Shown: positions 1 through 6,351, numbered from the stretch's first letter. The stretch: DNA of 6,837 bases from Rhizobium sp. LCM 4573 (GCF_001854865.1 NZ_MDDW01000001.1:20807-27643), one strand, 5' to 3'. Numbers and translations: made by a program. Notes: generated by a model not told the origin, from the letters alone.

Positions 1-745
1 CGGTGCCGTCGCCGTTCAGAAGCTGGTTTTCTTCAACAAACTTCAGACCGTAGGTGCCGCGAGCGTTGATGTAGGAAGCCAGGGTGGGCGCATCGTCGAG
101 GATCTGGCGAGACGCCTTGAAAATGTGCGCGATGGTACGAACTTGGGTCGTGAGCAGATTGAAGGTCAGATCCGACTTAGGCTTGGTCGCACCCTCCGCA
201 ACAGGAGCGGCAGCGTTGGTGAATCCGGTCTCCTTAACGTATTCAACGCTGGAAGACGACGTCCGGCCTGGAGCGAGAAGATCACGGATAGTGAACTGGC
301 GGTTCGGAGGCGTGATGATGCCGGGCACGCGAGCGCCGGGAACCAGCGAAGTACCAGCGGAACGACCTGCACCGACGGTGGTGTTGGCCGACGTGATGTC
401 GGCGCGTTCCATATTGACGCGGAAGCGGCCGCGCTCGTTAAGGCTGAGACGGCCATTTTCAAACGATGCGTTTTCGACGATGTGATCGCCGATGCCACGA
501 GGCTCATGCTCGGACATTCCGCGCTCATTGGCGGCGCGCTTCTCGAGCTCATTGAGGCGAGTGGTCGCGTCACCGAGTTCAGACAGGGCCTTGTCGACCT
601 TGCCCTTGAGTTCAGCAGAGGCTTCGCCGGTAGCGGCGATTTTTGCGGTGAAATCGGAACCGAGGTTGCCGACCTGTTCCTTGATAGAGGCCAAAGACTG
701 GCCAAGCTCGCCGATCTTCTCGGCGAGAGCGGTATTCTCAGACAT
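1..745 (-). CDS. HK97-like major capsid protein (5' part, runs off window)
   Basis: Shell-forming coat protein with the HK97 fold; the first 248 residues are visible and the C-terminus lies beyond position 1. Residues 1-75 are Glu/Lys/Ala-rich and helical with heptad-like spacing, matching the N-terminal delta (scaffolding) domain that HK97-type capsids lose on maturation. From about residue 140 the sequence follows HK97 gp5 closely from memory: VPGII (140-144), FTIRDLLAPGRTSS (151-164), TIAHIFKASRQ (204-214), ILDDAP (215-220), SYIN (224-227), QLLNGDG (241-247). Lys188 in ATKPKSD falls where HK97 has its crosslinking Lys169. Start is ATG 745-743 with AGGA about 10 nt upstream. The S49 protease gene ends 42 nt upstream, the usual order, and would be expected to cleave the delta domain near residues 110-120 (inferred). 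Family assignment is firm; crosslinking is not shown. Confidence 0.95.
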   Translation of the reverse strand, partial: MSENTALAEKIGELGQSLASIKEQVGNLGSDFTAKIAATGEASAELKGKVDKALSELGDATTRLNELEKRAANERGMSEHEPRGIGDHIVENASFENGRLSLNERGRFRVNMERADITSANTTVGAGRSAGTSLVPGARVPGIITPPNRQFTIRDLLAPGRTSSSSVEYVKETGFTNAAAPVAEGATKPKSDLTFNLLTTQVRTIAHIFKASRQILDDAPTLASYINARGTYGLKFVEENQLLNGDGT

Positions 746-787
746 GTGGTGGGAATCCTGATCTACAGGACGCGGCGTGCCGCTGTC

Positions 788-1894
788 CTAGATTTTGAAG
801 GTCTTTGCTTGCACAAGCACCCTTTCGAGTGCCGCGATCACAGCGCCGTCGTCAGGATCCCCCTGACCGTCCTTGAGGTAGAGCCGGGCTGCCCGCTCCG
901 CCTCCGAATTCGATAGACCAGCAAGACCCTTGAGGCCGTTCTCGAATTCGCGTTTGGTAATTGGTGCGCCTTCGCGCAGTTTCGCGACCAGCGCTTCCGC
1001 CGATTCGGCTTTGGCCTGGTTCTGAGCCTTCACGCGCCGCACGTATGTGGGCTGCGTATCGGCACCGAAGCGTTCCAGCGTCTCTTCAAGCGTTGCCACT
1101 CGGTCGACCATGCCGCGGTCAATGAGGGCTTCGGCGAAGAACACTCTGCCCTGACCAAAGCCATCCTCGACTTTGCCGACCGTCGTGCCTCGCCCCTCTG
1201 CCACGGCCGCGACGAAGCGGTTATAGGATCGGTTGACGCCTTCCTGGATGTGCGCCAGCGCATCCTTGCCAAGTGGCTCTGTCTCGTTGCCCTCGACCTT
1301 GTGCTTGCCAGCGGAAATATACGTGCGCTTGATGCCGCGCTTTTCCAGCGCAGCCGAAACGTCATCGTGTGCAGTGTAGACGCCGATAGAACCGGCGCGC
1401 CCCGACGGCGTCACGACGATCTCGTCGGCGGACGAAGCTACCCAATAGGCTGCGCTGGCCGCAAGAGCGTTGACCTGCGCGATAATGGGCTTGTCGCCAC
1501 CGCGGAGGCGCCGAATCTCGGTCGCGAGTTCTTCCGTGCCGGGAACCGATCCCCCAGGGCTGTCGATATCAAGCACGACGGCCTTCACGTCCTCATTGGC
1601 CAGCGCCGAATGCAACGATCTGCGAATGCCGGCGTAGGAAGTGCCGCCAGACATGGCCGAAAAGGCGTCCATCTTGTTGGCAAGCACGCCATAAACCGGG
1701 ATAACAGCCACCTTGCCGTCAAACTCGGCGATTTCCTTCGCCCTGGCGTCGGAAACGGCGGCAGCAAACTCGGTCGAAAACAGCTTGTCGCCTTCGGAGC
1801 GAGCCACGAGAATATCGGCCAAAACGCCCAGTTTTTCGCGCTGAATCGCCCACGGTTCGGCCAAAAAGGCCGTCAAAACGTGTTCAAACTTCAT
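788..1894 (-). CDS. S49 (SppA-like) phage head maturation protease
   Basis: 368-residue serine peptidase of the S49/SppA clan (lambda C-like), which in phages sits between portal and capsid genes and trims procapsid proteins. The core beta-alpha crotonase-like fold spans about 60-275. Visible motifs are VAVIPVYGVL (62-71), the oxyanion loop DIDSPGGSV (109-117), the nucleophile region NALAASAAYWVAS with Ser147, and SAGKHKVEGNE with Lys199 as the likely general base. The Ser-Lys spacing of 52 is the same as I recall for Bacillus SppA, which favours Lys199 over Lys197. No signal peptide or membrane segment is seen, unlike cellular SppA, in line with a cytoplasmic phage role. Residues 285-368 form a charged, helical tail that could act in assembly (inferred). 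Start ATG 1894-1892 is preceded by AAGGA at 6 nt; this SD overlaps the portal stop codon as TAAGGA, suggesting translational coupling. TAG stop at 790-788. Confidence 0.93.
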   Translation of the reverse strand: MKFEHVLTAFLAEPWAIQREKLGVLADILVARSEGDKLFSTEFAAAVSDARAKEIAEFDGKVAVIPVYGVLANKMDAFSAMSGGTSYAGIRRSLHSALANEDVKAVVLDIDSPGGSVPGTEELATEIRRLRGGDKPIIAQVNALAASAAYWVASSADEIVVTPSGRAGSIGVYTAHDDVSAALEKRGIKRTYISAGKHKVEGNETEPLGKDALAHIQEGVNRSYNRFVAAVAEGRGTTVGKVEDGFGQGRVFFAEALIDRGMVDRVATLEETLERFGADTQPTYVRRVKAQNQAKAESAEALVAKLREGAPITKREFENGLKGLAGLSNSEAERAARLYLKDGQGDPDDGAVIAALERVLVQAKTFKI

Positions 1895-1903
1895 GATTTT
1901 TCC

Positions 1904-3172
1904 TTATGCAGCGCGTTTTGGCTGTGAAGGTGCCGTTGTCGGCTGTTCTGGCTCGCCATCCAGCGGTGGTCCGCCGTTGTGGCCGATCATGTTAAGCGGG
2001 GTCATGGTGCCATTGACGATTGCGCCCTCGCCGCCCTCTACAGGCGCCTTGTTTTCGTAGGCGCGCGCCTCGTTCGGCGTGTAAATGCCGTTCTGGACCA
2101 TCTTTTGCAGGAATTCAGCCCTGGCGCCGCTATCACCGCGAAGCAGCCCTTCGATGTTGAACTTCACCACCGTGGTCTTGCGCGTCTGCGGGGTCAGGAT
2201 GTCCCGGTAGATTGCCGCTTCCATGCTTCTCAGCATCGGAACAAGGCAAGCCTTGGTGAACTGCAGGATCAATTGCTCGATACCGCTGCCCCAGGTGGTC
2301 GTGCCGTTCGCGGCGTGGCCAATCATGACCGGTGGAACGCCGAAAATACGGCAAATCTGCTCTACGCTGTACTGCCGGCTCTCCAGCATCTGCGCGTCGC
2401 GTGGGTTGATGCTGAGCGGATACGGCTTAAACCCGGCCTCGAGCACAGTCACGCCACCGGCCTTCTCCGCCCCGGCAAACTGCGTCAACGCATCGGTTAT
2501 TTGCTTTCGCTGATCTGCCTTCAATATCTGGTCCGAACTGACCAGAAGCGATGACATAAGGCCGTTCTTGAACATCTTGCCGGCGGTTTTTTCACCAGCG
2601 AGCGCGTTCCCGATGACGTTTCGCTCCATCGCGATCGGCGACAGGCCGCGGTCACAGCCTGGCATGATCGCGCCGCGTATGTGCAGCATGTTTTCGGCCG
2701 AAACCTTACGAACGCCGCCCTTCTTGCCGTTCGCCATCTGCTCCGTCACGTTGTAGTAACGGCGATTGCGGTCATCGCGGCAGACGTCGACGAATAGCGG
2801 GTTAAGTGGCGTCAGAGCCGCCAAACGCTCTCCGACCTTCCTTTTTTCGGCGAAGAAGTTTCCGTCCAGGCAAAGGCAAATCGCTGCCATGGCCCAGAAA
2901 TCCGCCGACGTATCATCGATATTCGGCATGTCGTGCAACAGCTCATAAAGTTGGCTGTCGCGGTCGACCGTAACCCCATCTTCTTTGTACACAATGCAAG
3001 GCAGCGTCTTCACCGAGTTGGCGATGAGATTGACGCAGGCCCAGACCGCGTCTAGCTGCATGGCAGTTTCAAAGGTGACGGTTTCGCCGCTCGTGGTGCC
3101 GGTCCCGAAGTATGCCCGCCAAGGGCCGGTCGTGAGGCCAAACGGCCTCCCGATCCAACTCAGAATCCCCAT
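1904..3172 (-). CDS. HK97-family phage portal protein
   Basis: 422-residue portal subunit, the dodecameric ring at one capsid vertex through which DNA enters and to which connector and tail attach. Length is normal for the HK97-type portal family. Recognisable parts are the N-terminal AMQLDAVWACVNLIANSVKTLP stretch (37-58), the wing region with YYNVT (139-143), HIRG (164-167) and GLSPI (176-180), and the hallmark DAQMLESRQYSVEQICRIFGVPP (259-281) followed by HAANGTTTWGSGIEQ (286-300). NGIYTPNEAR (361-370) is the typical C-terminal wing sequence. The last 30 residues are Pro/Gly-rich, probably disordered, and include IGHNGGPPL (396-404). ATG 3172-3170 has AAGGAG 5 nt upstream, and the terL stop is only 14 nt away, so terL, portal and protease are surely co-transcribed. 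TAA stop at 1906-1904 overlaps the protease SD. Confidence 0.96.
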   Translation of the reverse strand: MGILSWIGRPFGLTTGPWRAYFGTGTTSGETVTFETAMQLDAVWACVNLIANSVKTLPCIVYKEDGVTVDRDSQLYELLHDMPNIDDTSADFWAMAAICLCLDGNFFAEKRKVGERLAALTPLNPLFVDVCRDDRNRRYYNVTEQMANGKKGGVRKVSAENMLHIRGAIMPGCDRGLSPIAMERNVIGNALAGEKTAGKMFKNGLMSSLLVSSDQILKADQRKQITDALTQFAGAEKAGGVTVLEAGFKPYPLSINPRDAQMLESRQYSVEQICRIFGVPPVMIGHAANGTTTWGSGIEQLILQFTKACLVPMLRSMEAAIYRDILTPQTRKTTVVKFNIEGLLRGDSGARAEFLQKMVQNGIYTPNEARAYENKAPVEGGEGAIVNGTMTPLNMIGHNGGPPLDGEPEQPTTAPSQPKRAA

Positions 3173-3186
3173 GGGAGCTCCTTACG

Positions 3187-5082
3187 TCACCACGTGACGC
3201 TGATCATGTTGTTTACGAATTCGTCGATGCCGTTATCGGCCGGAGGCCCATCGATCGCCGCACCCACGGCCATGGCCAGGGCCACCGCAGCATCGATACG
3301 AACCGATGCCTTCGCCTTGACAAACCAGCGATTGTCTTGGGGGTCTCGATCAAAGGCCGCCCCCATAAGGGCGGTCATGAGTACAGGGCTTCGACGAAGG
3401 CGAATGCGCCCGTCGATTATCATGTCCTCAAGCGCGGAAACCGAACCGGGCATCCAAAGACCCTGGGGTGGTGGAAGACCTGCGGCCTTAGCCGCCTCTA
3501 CCTTTTCAGGTTCAGGCTTTGCCTTTACCTTCCCGCCCTGCGGATGCGCTACGTGCTGTAGGGAGAGGCCAAGCGCCTCGACCTCCTCGCGGAACTTGTC
3601 ATAGGCGTACCGGTCATAGGCTATGGCCTGTATCCTAAAGCGATCGTCCAATTGTTGGACCCTGGACGCGACAAAGTCGTATCGTATTCGCTGGCCAGGC
3701 GGGGCGTACAGCCAACCGTCCCTCACCCACACGTCATATGGTGCCTTATCGGCCGCTGCCCTCGCCTGGAGGGTATCACCCGGTGTCCACGCCTCCACCC
3801 ATGCGTCGAAGGTAGGGAGGCTCACAACAGAGCCATCCTCCCGCTCCATCTCCATCGTGCCGGTGGGCACAACGGCAGCAAGAACGGTCATGTCACGAGA
3901 TGCGGATAGATCGACGCCCAAGTATACGGGCTGATCTGCCAGTTCCTCTTCTGGGTCGAAGTCGTCCATGACGGAATCGACGGTTTCGCGTGGCATCCAT
4001 GCCTTGTCGGCATCGGTCCAGCAGCAAAAATGCAGCCGGAGAATGCCATTTAGCTTACCCGGCATCTGACGGGCTTGGTTTACAACGCCAGCAAGGTATT
4101 CCTGTGTCAGGATCGTGCCGAGGAGCGGGTTAGCCTTCTTCCAGCACGCAGGATCCTCAAGTGGATCATCGTCCTTATCGAGAGCGCACACCCATGAGAA
4201 CGTGGTATCGTCGATAACCTCGCCGACATATGAGAAATCATCGTCGGGAGTTAGCGTGCCGGCGGCAACCTTTACTGCGTGCTCGTGCTCCTCCCAGCAG
4301 ATGCTGTTCCTGTCCGAACCGGAGTTCGTAATCATCAACAGCAATGGCTGGCGACGAAACTTGAAGCCTCGCTCCAGCATTTCCATGGTAGAGCGATCCG
4401 GATGCTCGTGCACCTCATCGCACAATGCGAAATGCGGGCGCGGGCCAGAGCCGGACTTGCCGCTGTCCTTGGAGATCGGCCGAAAGAACGACTGCGACTT
4501 GTGATGCGCGATATTGAACTCGCGACCCATGCCGCCGCTGAACTTCAATCGCTCACTAAGTGCTGGCGCAGCACGCACCATTTTGCACGCATCCTGAAAC
4601 AGGATGCCGGCCTGCTCTTTCTTGGCTGCCGCGGCATAGATTTGGGCACCTGACTCCTTGTCGGCCGTGAGGCCGTACAGGCCCACGCCGCCAGCAAAGG
4701 GCGACTTGCCGTTGCCCTTTCCCTCTTCGATGTAGGCGCGCCTAAAGCGGCGCGAGCCGTCTGATCGCATCCAGCCGAAAATCGACCCAAGCTTGAACGC
4801 CTGTGAAGGATGAAGCTTGAACGGCTTCCCTTCGAACTGACCCTCGCTAAGCTTCAGCCGCTCCTCAAAGAACCTAAAGACGCGCATGGCGGCGTCATCA
4901 TCGAAATAAAGTCCTCGTTCATGGCCGGTTTCAAGGTCGTCGAAATGTCTACGGCAGGCGTTCCGAACGTGCGGGCCAGCCACCTCTTCGCCAGACAAAA
5001 CTGACCGCGCATAATCACTGACGCGCTTGAGCGCCGGCCCCTCGATCTTAGTCGAGGAGGTCGTCTTTTTCCTCACCTGCAT
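3187..5082 (-). CDS. Terminase large subunit (TerL), HK97/Terminase_1 type
   Basis: ATP-driven DNA packaging motor and nuclease, 631 residues from the chosen start. The ATPase domain has a Walker A-type loop GKGNGKS (121-127) and Walker B LCDE (220-223; Asp222, catalytic Glu223), with TNSGS (252-256) as a likely coupling motif. The RNase H-like nuclease domain shows acidic residues in GVDLSASRD (389-397, Asp391), YDRYAYDKF (489-497, Asp490) and RIDAAVALAMAVG (595-607, Asp597). A Lys/Glu/Pro-rich stretch at about 516-535 separates the usual PQG and ALEDMI motifs. The frame is open back to a TTG at 5133, but the extra 17 residues (Arg-rich) lack family character and overlap terS by 86 nt. ATG 5082-5080 overlaps terS by 35 nt and fits the family N-terminus (SDYARSVLSGE) better, although its SD is weak, pointing to coupling with terS. 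TGA stop at 3189-3187. Confidence 0.94.
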   Translation of the reverse strand: MQVRKKTTSSTKIEGPALKRVSDYARSVLSGEEVAGPHVRNACRRHFDDLETGHERGLYFDDDAAMRVFRFFEERLKLSEGQFEGKPFKLHPSQAFKLGSIFGWMRSDGSRRFRRAYIEEGKGNGKSPFAGGVGLYGLTADKESGAQIYAAAAKKEQAGILFQDACKMVRAAPALSERLKFSGGMGREFNIAHHKSQSFFRPISKDSGKSGSGPRPHFALCDEVHEHPDRSTMEMLERGFKFRRQPLLLMITNSGSDRNSICWEEHEHAVKVAAGTLTPDDDFSYVGEVIDDTTFSWVCALDKDDDPLEDPACWKKANPLLGTILTQEYLAGVVNQARQMPGKLNGILRLHFCCWTDADKAWMPRETVDSVMDDFDPEEELADQPVYLGVDLSASRDMTVLAAVVPTGTMEMEREDGSVVSLPTFDAWVEAWTPGDTLQARAAADKAPYDVWVRDGWLYAPPGQRIRYDFVASRVQQLDDRFRIQAIAYDRYAYDKFREEVEALGLSLQHVAHPQGGKVKAKPEPEKVEAAKAAGLPPPQGLWMPGSVSALEDMIIDGRIRLRRSPVLMTALMGAAFDRDPQDNRWFVKAKASVRIDAAVALAMAVGAAIDGPPADNGIDEFVNNMISVTW

Positions 5083-5434
5083 CAGGCACCGTAATCTTGC
5101 TTGCGTCCGACGGCGTCGCACCCATCTGGCCAAGCATCTGGCGTAGAAGGTTCATCGCCTGAACGCCCACGTCCTGACCAGCCATGATGCGGCCCTGAAT
5201 GTTGGCGGCCATGCCGACCAGCATTCGGTGCGATTCTGTCAGCCAGGGGATTTCGCGCTCAAAGATCAGCCACGCTGATCGCGCCTTGTTCTGCTCCGTG
5301 TCCTTCAACCAGATCGGCGGCTTGCCGAGCGGACCTTTTGCGTCTGGCTCGGAGCGATCTTTGAAGCGGCCGGCATTAATCTTGTCGCGCCCCTCGGCTT
5401 TTGCCTTAGCGAGAGGCGTTCTCGGCCTCGCCAT
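5048..5434 (-). CDS. Terminase small subunit, P27-like
   Basis: 128-residue DNA-recognition subunit of the packaging terminase. It binds the packaging site and hands it to TerL. The start MARPRTPLAKAKAEG resembles the Ala-Arg-Pro-Arg opening of P27-type TerS. The middle is helical: KARSAWLIFEREIPWLTESH (50-69), then MLVGMAANIQGRIM (71-84). The C-terminal LRQMLGQMGATPSDASKI (97-114) matches the 'LGlTPasRsKv' end typical of the P27 family. The tail is acidic (GEEKDDLLD). ATG 5434-5432 has a strong AAGGAG 8 nt upstream; a second ATG at 5439 is out of frame. It overlaps terL and lies 111 nt after the HNH gene, the usual HNH-terS-terL order. Family-level assignment rests on short motifs and strong synteny. 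Confidence 0.88.
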   Translation of the reverse strand: MARPRTPLAKAKAEGRDKINAGRFKDRSEPDAKGPLGKPPIWLKDTEQNKARSAWLIFEREIPWLTESHRMLVGMAANIQGRIMAGQDVGVQAMNLLRQMLGQMGATPSDASKITVPDAGEEKDDLLD

Positions 5435-5545
5435 GGCATTAACTCCTTTGTCGAGGGGTCAACATTTGAATTGCAGATGCGTGCAGAAAGGGTGCCCGCC
5501 GGTCCCCGAAACGGGTCGACCTTCGACTTTCGAGCCCCCCCCCGG
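5435..5545 (-). other. Candidate cos/packaging site between HNH gene and terS
   Basis: This 111-bp non-coding gap has more structure than a plain leader. Two bases after the HNH stop on the minus strand is a run of nine G (C9 at 5535-5543 on the plus strand). Next are three TCGA tetramers at exact 7-bp spacing (5530, 5523 and 5516), then an 11-bp hairpin CCCG-AAA-CGGG (5505-5515), and finally the terS SD (5443-5448). Phages with HNH plus P27/Terminase_1 terminases (HK97-like) are typically cos phages with cos next to these genes. Iterated short repeats next to a cut site would suit TerS binding. The position is inferred; no cut site can be read from the sequence alone. Confidence 0.3.
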
Positions 5546-5896
5546 TCAGAGGGGCCACCCGTCCGCGCCGAATCGCACCACGGTCTGGCCTCGATCGATA
5601 CGCTGCTTGGCGCCATCGTGGTGCGGCTTGCACAGCGACTGCAGATTTGCGGGATCGAAGAATAGCTCAATATCGCCCTTGTGAGAGCGTATGTGATCAA
5701 CAACCGTCGCCTCAGTTACGTCTTCAGCCTCGATACAGAAGCGGCAAAGAGGCTCAATGGATAGCTGACGGTGGCGCAGTGCGCGCCACCTGGCCGTCTT
5801 GTACATCCGACGGTAGGCCGCAGCCTCTTCGGAGCGGTGGTCCGATTTGGTTGCAGAGGCGCGAGTCGAACGCGCTACATCATGGTTATGAGCCAT
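5546..5896 (-). CDS. HNH endonuclease adjacent to terminase
   Basis: 116-residue HNH nuclease. The beta-beta-alpha-metal core is CRFC (51-54), VVDHI (65-69, catalytic His68), DPANLQSL (81-88, Asn84) and CKPHH (89-93, His92/His93). The two Cys-x2-Cys-like pairs (Cys51, Cys54, Cys89 and His92 or a nearby residue) probably form the structural zinc site. In HK97, the corresponding gp74 next to the terminase is needed with TerS/TerL for site-specific cos cleavage, and the same role is inferred here. The N-terminus (1-30) is polar and basic. The frame stays open to 6040, but that extension would translate tRNA-Pro and part of tRNA-Thr and is rejected. ATG 5896 starts 31 nt after the tRNA-Pro CCA end; its SD is weak (GGAG about 15 nt away). 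TGA stop at 5548-5546 is followed by CC and a G9 tract. Confidence 0.9.
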   Translation of the reverse strand: MAHNHDVARSTRASATKSDHRSEEAAAYRRMYKTARWRALRHRQLSIEPLCRFCIEAEDVTEATVVDHIRSHKGDIELFFDPANLQSLCKPHHDGAKQRIDRGQTVVRFGADGWPL

Positions 5897-5927
5897 GCGA
5901 GATAACCGTTTCTCCACTCTGCGTAAC

Positions 5928-6006
5928 TGGTCTAGGTGGCTGGATTCGAACCAGCGATCCCCTGCGTCCAAGGCAGGTAGGGACGGCCAGGCTCCCCTAC
6001 ACCCAG
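5928..6006 (-). tRNA. tRNA-Pro (UGG)
   Basis: 79 nt including an encoded CCA. Acceptor CTGGGTG pairs with CACCTAG (one G-U), discriminator A, and U8-A9 are present. The D-arm has GGGG against CCCT with GG in the loop. Anticodon stem CCTGC/GCAGG has loop CTTGGAC, giving anticodon TGG (plus-strand cca at 5968-5970). T-arm is GCTGG-TTCGAAT-CCAGC. C1-G72 with A73 is normal for tRNA-Pro. It reads CCA and probably other CCN codons. It is the last tRNA before the HNH gene, and only one base separates its 5' end from the CCA of tRNA-Thr. Confidence 0.93.
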
Positions 6007-6007
6007 A

Positions 6008-6083
6008 TGGAGCCGACAGCCGGGATTGAACCAGCGACATCTTGCTTACAAGGCAAGCGCTCTACCTGCTGAGCTATGTCGGC
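6008..6083 (-). tRNA. tRNA-Thr (UGU)
   Basis: 76 nt with CCA encoded. A regular cloverleaf: perfect 7-bp acceptor GCCGACA/TGTCGGC, TA linker, D-arm GCTC-AGCAGGTA-GAGC, anticodon stem CTTGC/GCAAG with loop CTTGTAA (anticodon TGT, plus-strand aca at 6048-6050), variable loop ATGTC, T-arm GCTGG-TTCAATC-CCGGC with one G-U. The 5' half closely resembles bacterial tRNA-Thr. The discriminator is T rather than the A seen in E. coli. It reads ACA and probably other ACN codons. Confidence 0.95.
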
Positions 6084-6089
6084 ATGAAT

Positions 6090-6163
6090 TGGTGGAGCGT
6101 GTCGGAATCGAACCGACCGGCAGCAATCTTGCAAGGATTACCCGCTTACCCAGAGCACGTCCC
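6090..6163 (-). tRNA. tRNA-Ala (UGC), atypical D-arm
   Basis: 74 nt with CCA encoded. Acceptor GGGACGT against ACGCTCC carries the G3-U70 wobble that defines alanine tRNAs, with discriminator A, but has an A4-C69 mismatch. The anticodon stem TAATC/GATTG has loop CTTGCAA, anticodon TGC (plus-strand gca at 6131-6133), which also means Ala. T-arm GTCGG-TTCGATT-CCGAC is perfect. Only 16 nt separate acceptor and anticodon stems: the usual U8 is absent and the best D-stem is a weak 3-bp CTC/GGG. Identity elements agree, so it may be functional, but it could also be decaying. Confidence 0.8.
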
Positions 6164-6175
6164 ATATGTGAATGA

Positions 6176-6261
6176 TGGCGGAAGACTGAGGAATCGAACC
6201 CCTGACCTTGCGGTCCCCTCGGTTTTCAAGACCGATTGCCAACCATTTAGCGGCGCCTTCC
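6176..6261 (-). tRNA. tRNA-Ser (UGA), class II
   Basis: 86 nt with CCA encoded and discriminator G, the serine identity base. Acceptor is GGAAGGC/GTCTTCC. The anticodon stem TCGGT/ACCGA has loop CTTGAAA, anticodon TGA (plus-strand tca at 6226-6228). The long variable arm GACC-GCAA-GGTC is the serine hallmark. The D-stem GCC/GGC begins straight after the seventh acceptor base, so the two-base 8-9 linker (U8) appears to be missing, and the T-stem AGGGG/CCTCA has an A-A mismatch and a G-U. It reads UCA and probably other UCN codons. Confidence 0.88.
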
Positions 6262-6265
6262 AAAT

Positions 6266-6351
6266 TGGCGGATAGTGATGGGATCGAACCATCGCAGCCT
6301 TTCGGCTGTACGGGTTAGCAACCCGCTGCCTTGCCACTCGGCCAACCATCC
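6266..6351 (-). tRNA. tRNA-Ser (GCU), class II
   Basis: 86 nt with CCA encoded and discriminator G. Acceptor GGATGGT/ACTATCC, TG linker, D-stem GCC/GGC, anticodon stem GCGGG/CCCGT with loop TTGCTAA (anticodon GCT, plus-strand agc at 6317-6319), long variable arm CAGCC-GAAA-GGCTG, T-arm GATGG-TTCGATC-CCATC. It is a regular serine tRNA for AGC/AGU codons. It is first in the tRNA run; its 5' end lies 11 nt after the T-run of the terminator-like hairpin. Confidence 0.95.

Noticed and set aside
125..916. 263-codon open frame on the plus strand opposite the capsid and protease genes
   Set aside because: Lies antisense to two firmly identified genes, has low-complexity Arg/Gly/Leu composition and no recognisable motif; a shadow of GC-rich coding DNA.
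788..1110. Internal start in the protease gene producing a separate Nu3-like scaffold
   Set aside because: Met262 and later in-frame starts have no clear Shine-Dalgarno, and the capsid already appears to carry a delta scaffold domain.
1250..1927. 225-codon open frame on the plus strand opposite the S49 protease
   Set aside because: Antisense to conserved protease motifs, Arg/Gly-rich, no domain and no plausible expression signals.
1979..2554. 191-codon open frame on the plus strand opposite the portal gene
   Set aside because: Antisense shadow of the portal gene, no family character.
5083..5133. TTG start extending TerL by 17 residues
   Set aside because: Rare start codon, Arg-rich extension unlike the family, deep in terS; ATG 5082 is more plausible.
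5897..6040. N-terminal extension of the HNH frame
   Set aside because: Would translate the tRNA-Pro gene and part of tRNA-Thr; the extra residues have no HNH-family character.
6100..6295. Recurring ATCGAACC-like direct repeats
   Set aside because: They are the conserved T-arms of consecutive tRNA genes, not a separate repeat or CRISPR array.
5928..6351. tRNA 3' end as prophage attachment site
   Set aside because: No second copy of a tRNA 3' segment is visible in the window, and the tRNAs look like phage cargo at the head of the late operon; the other prophage end would be needed.
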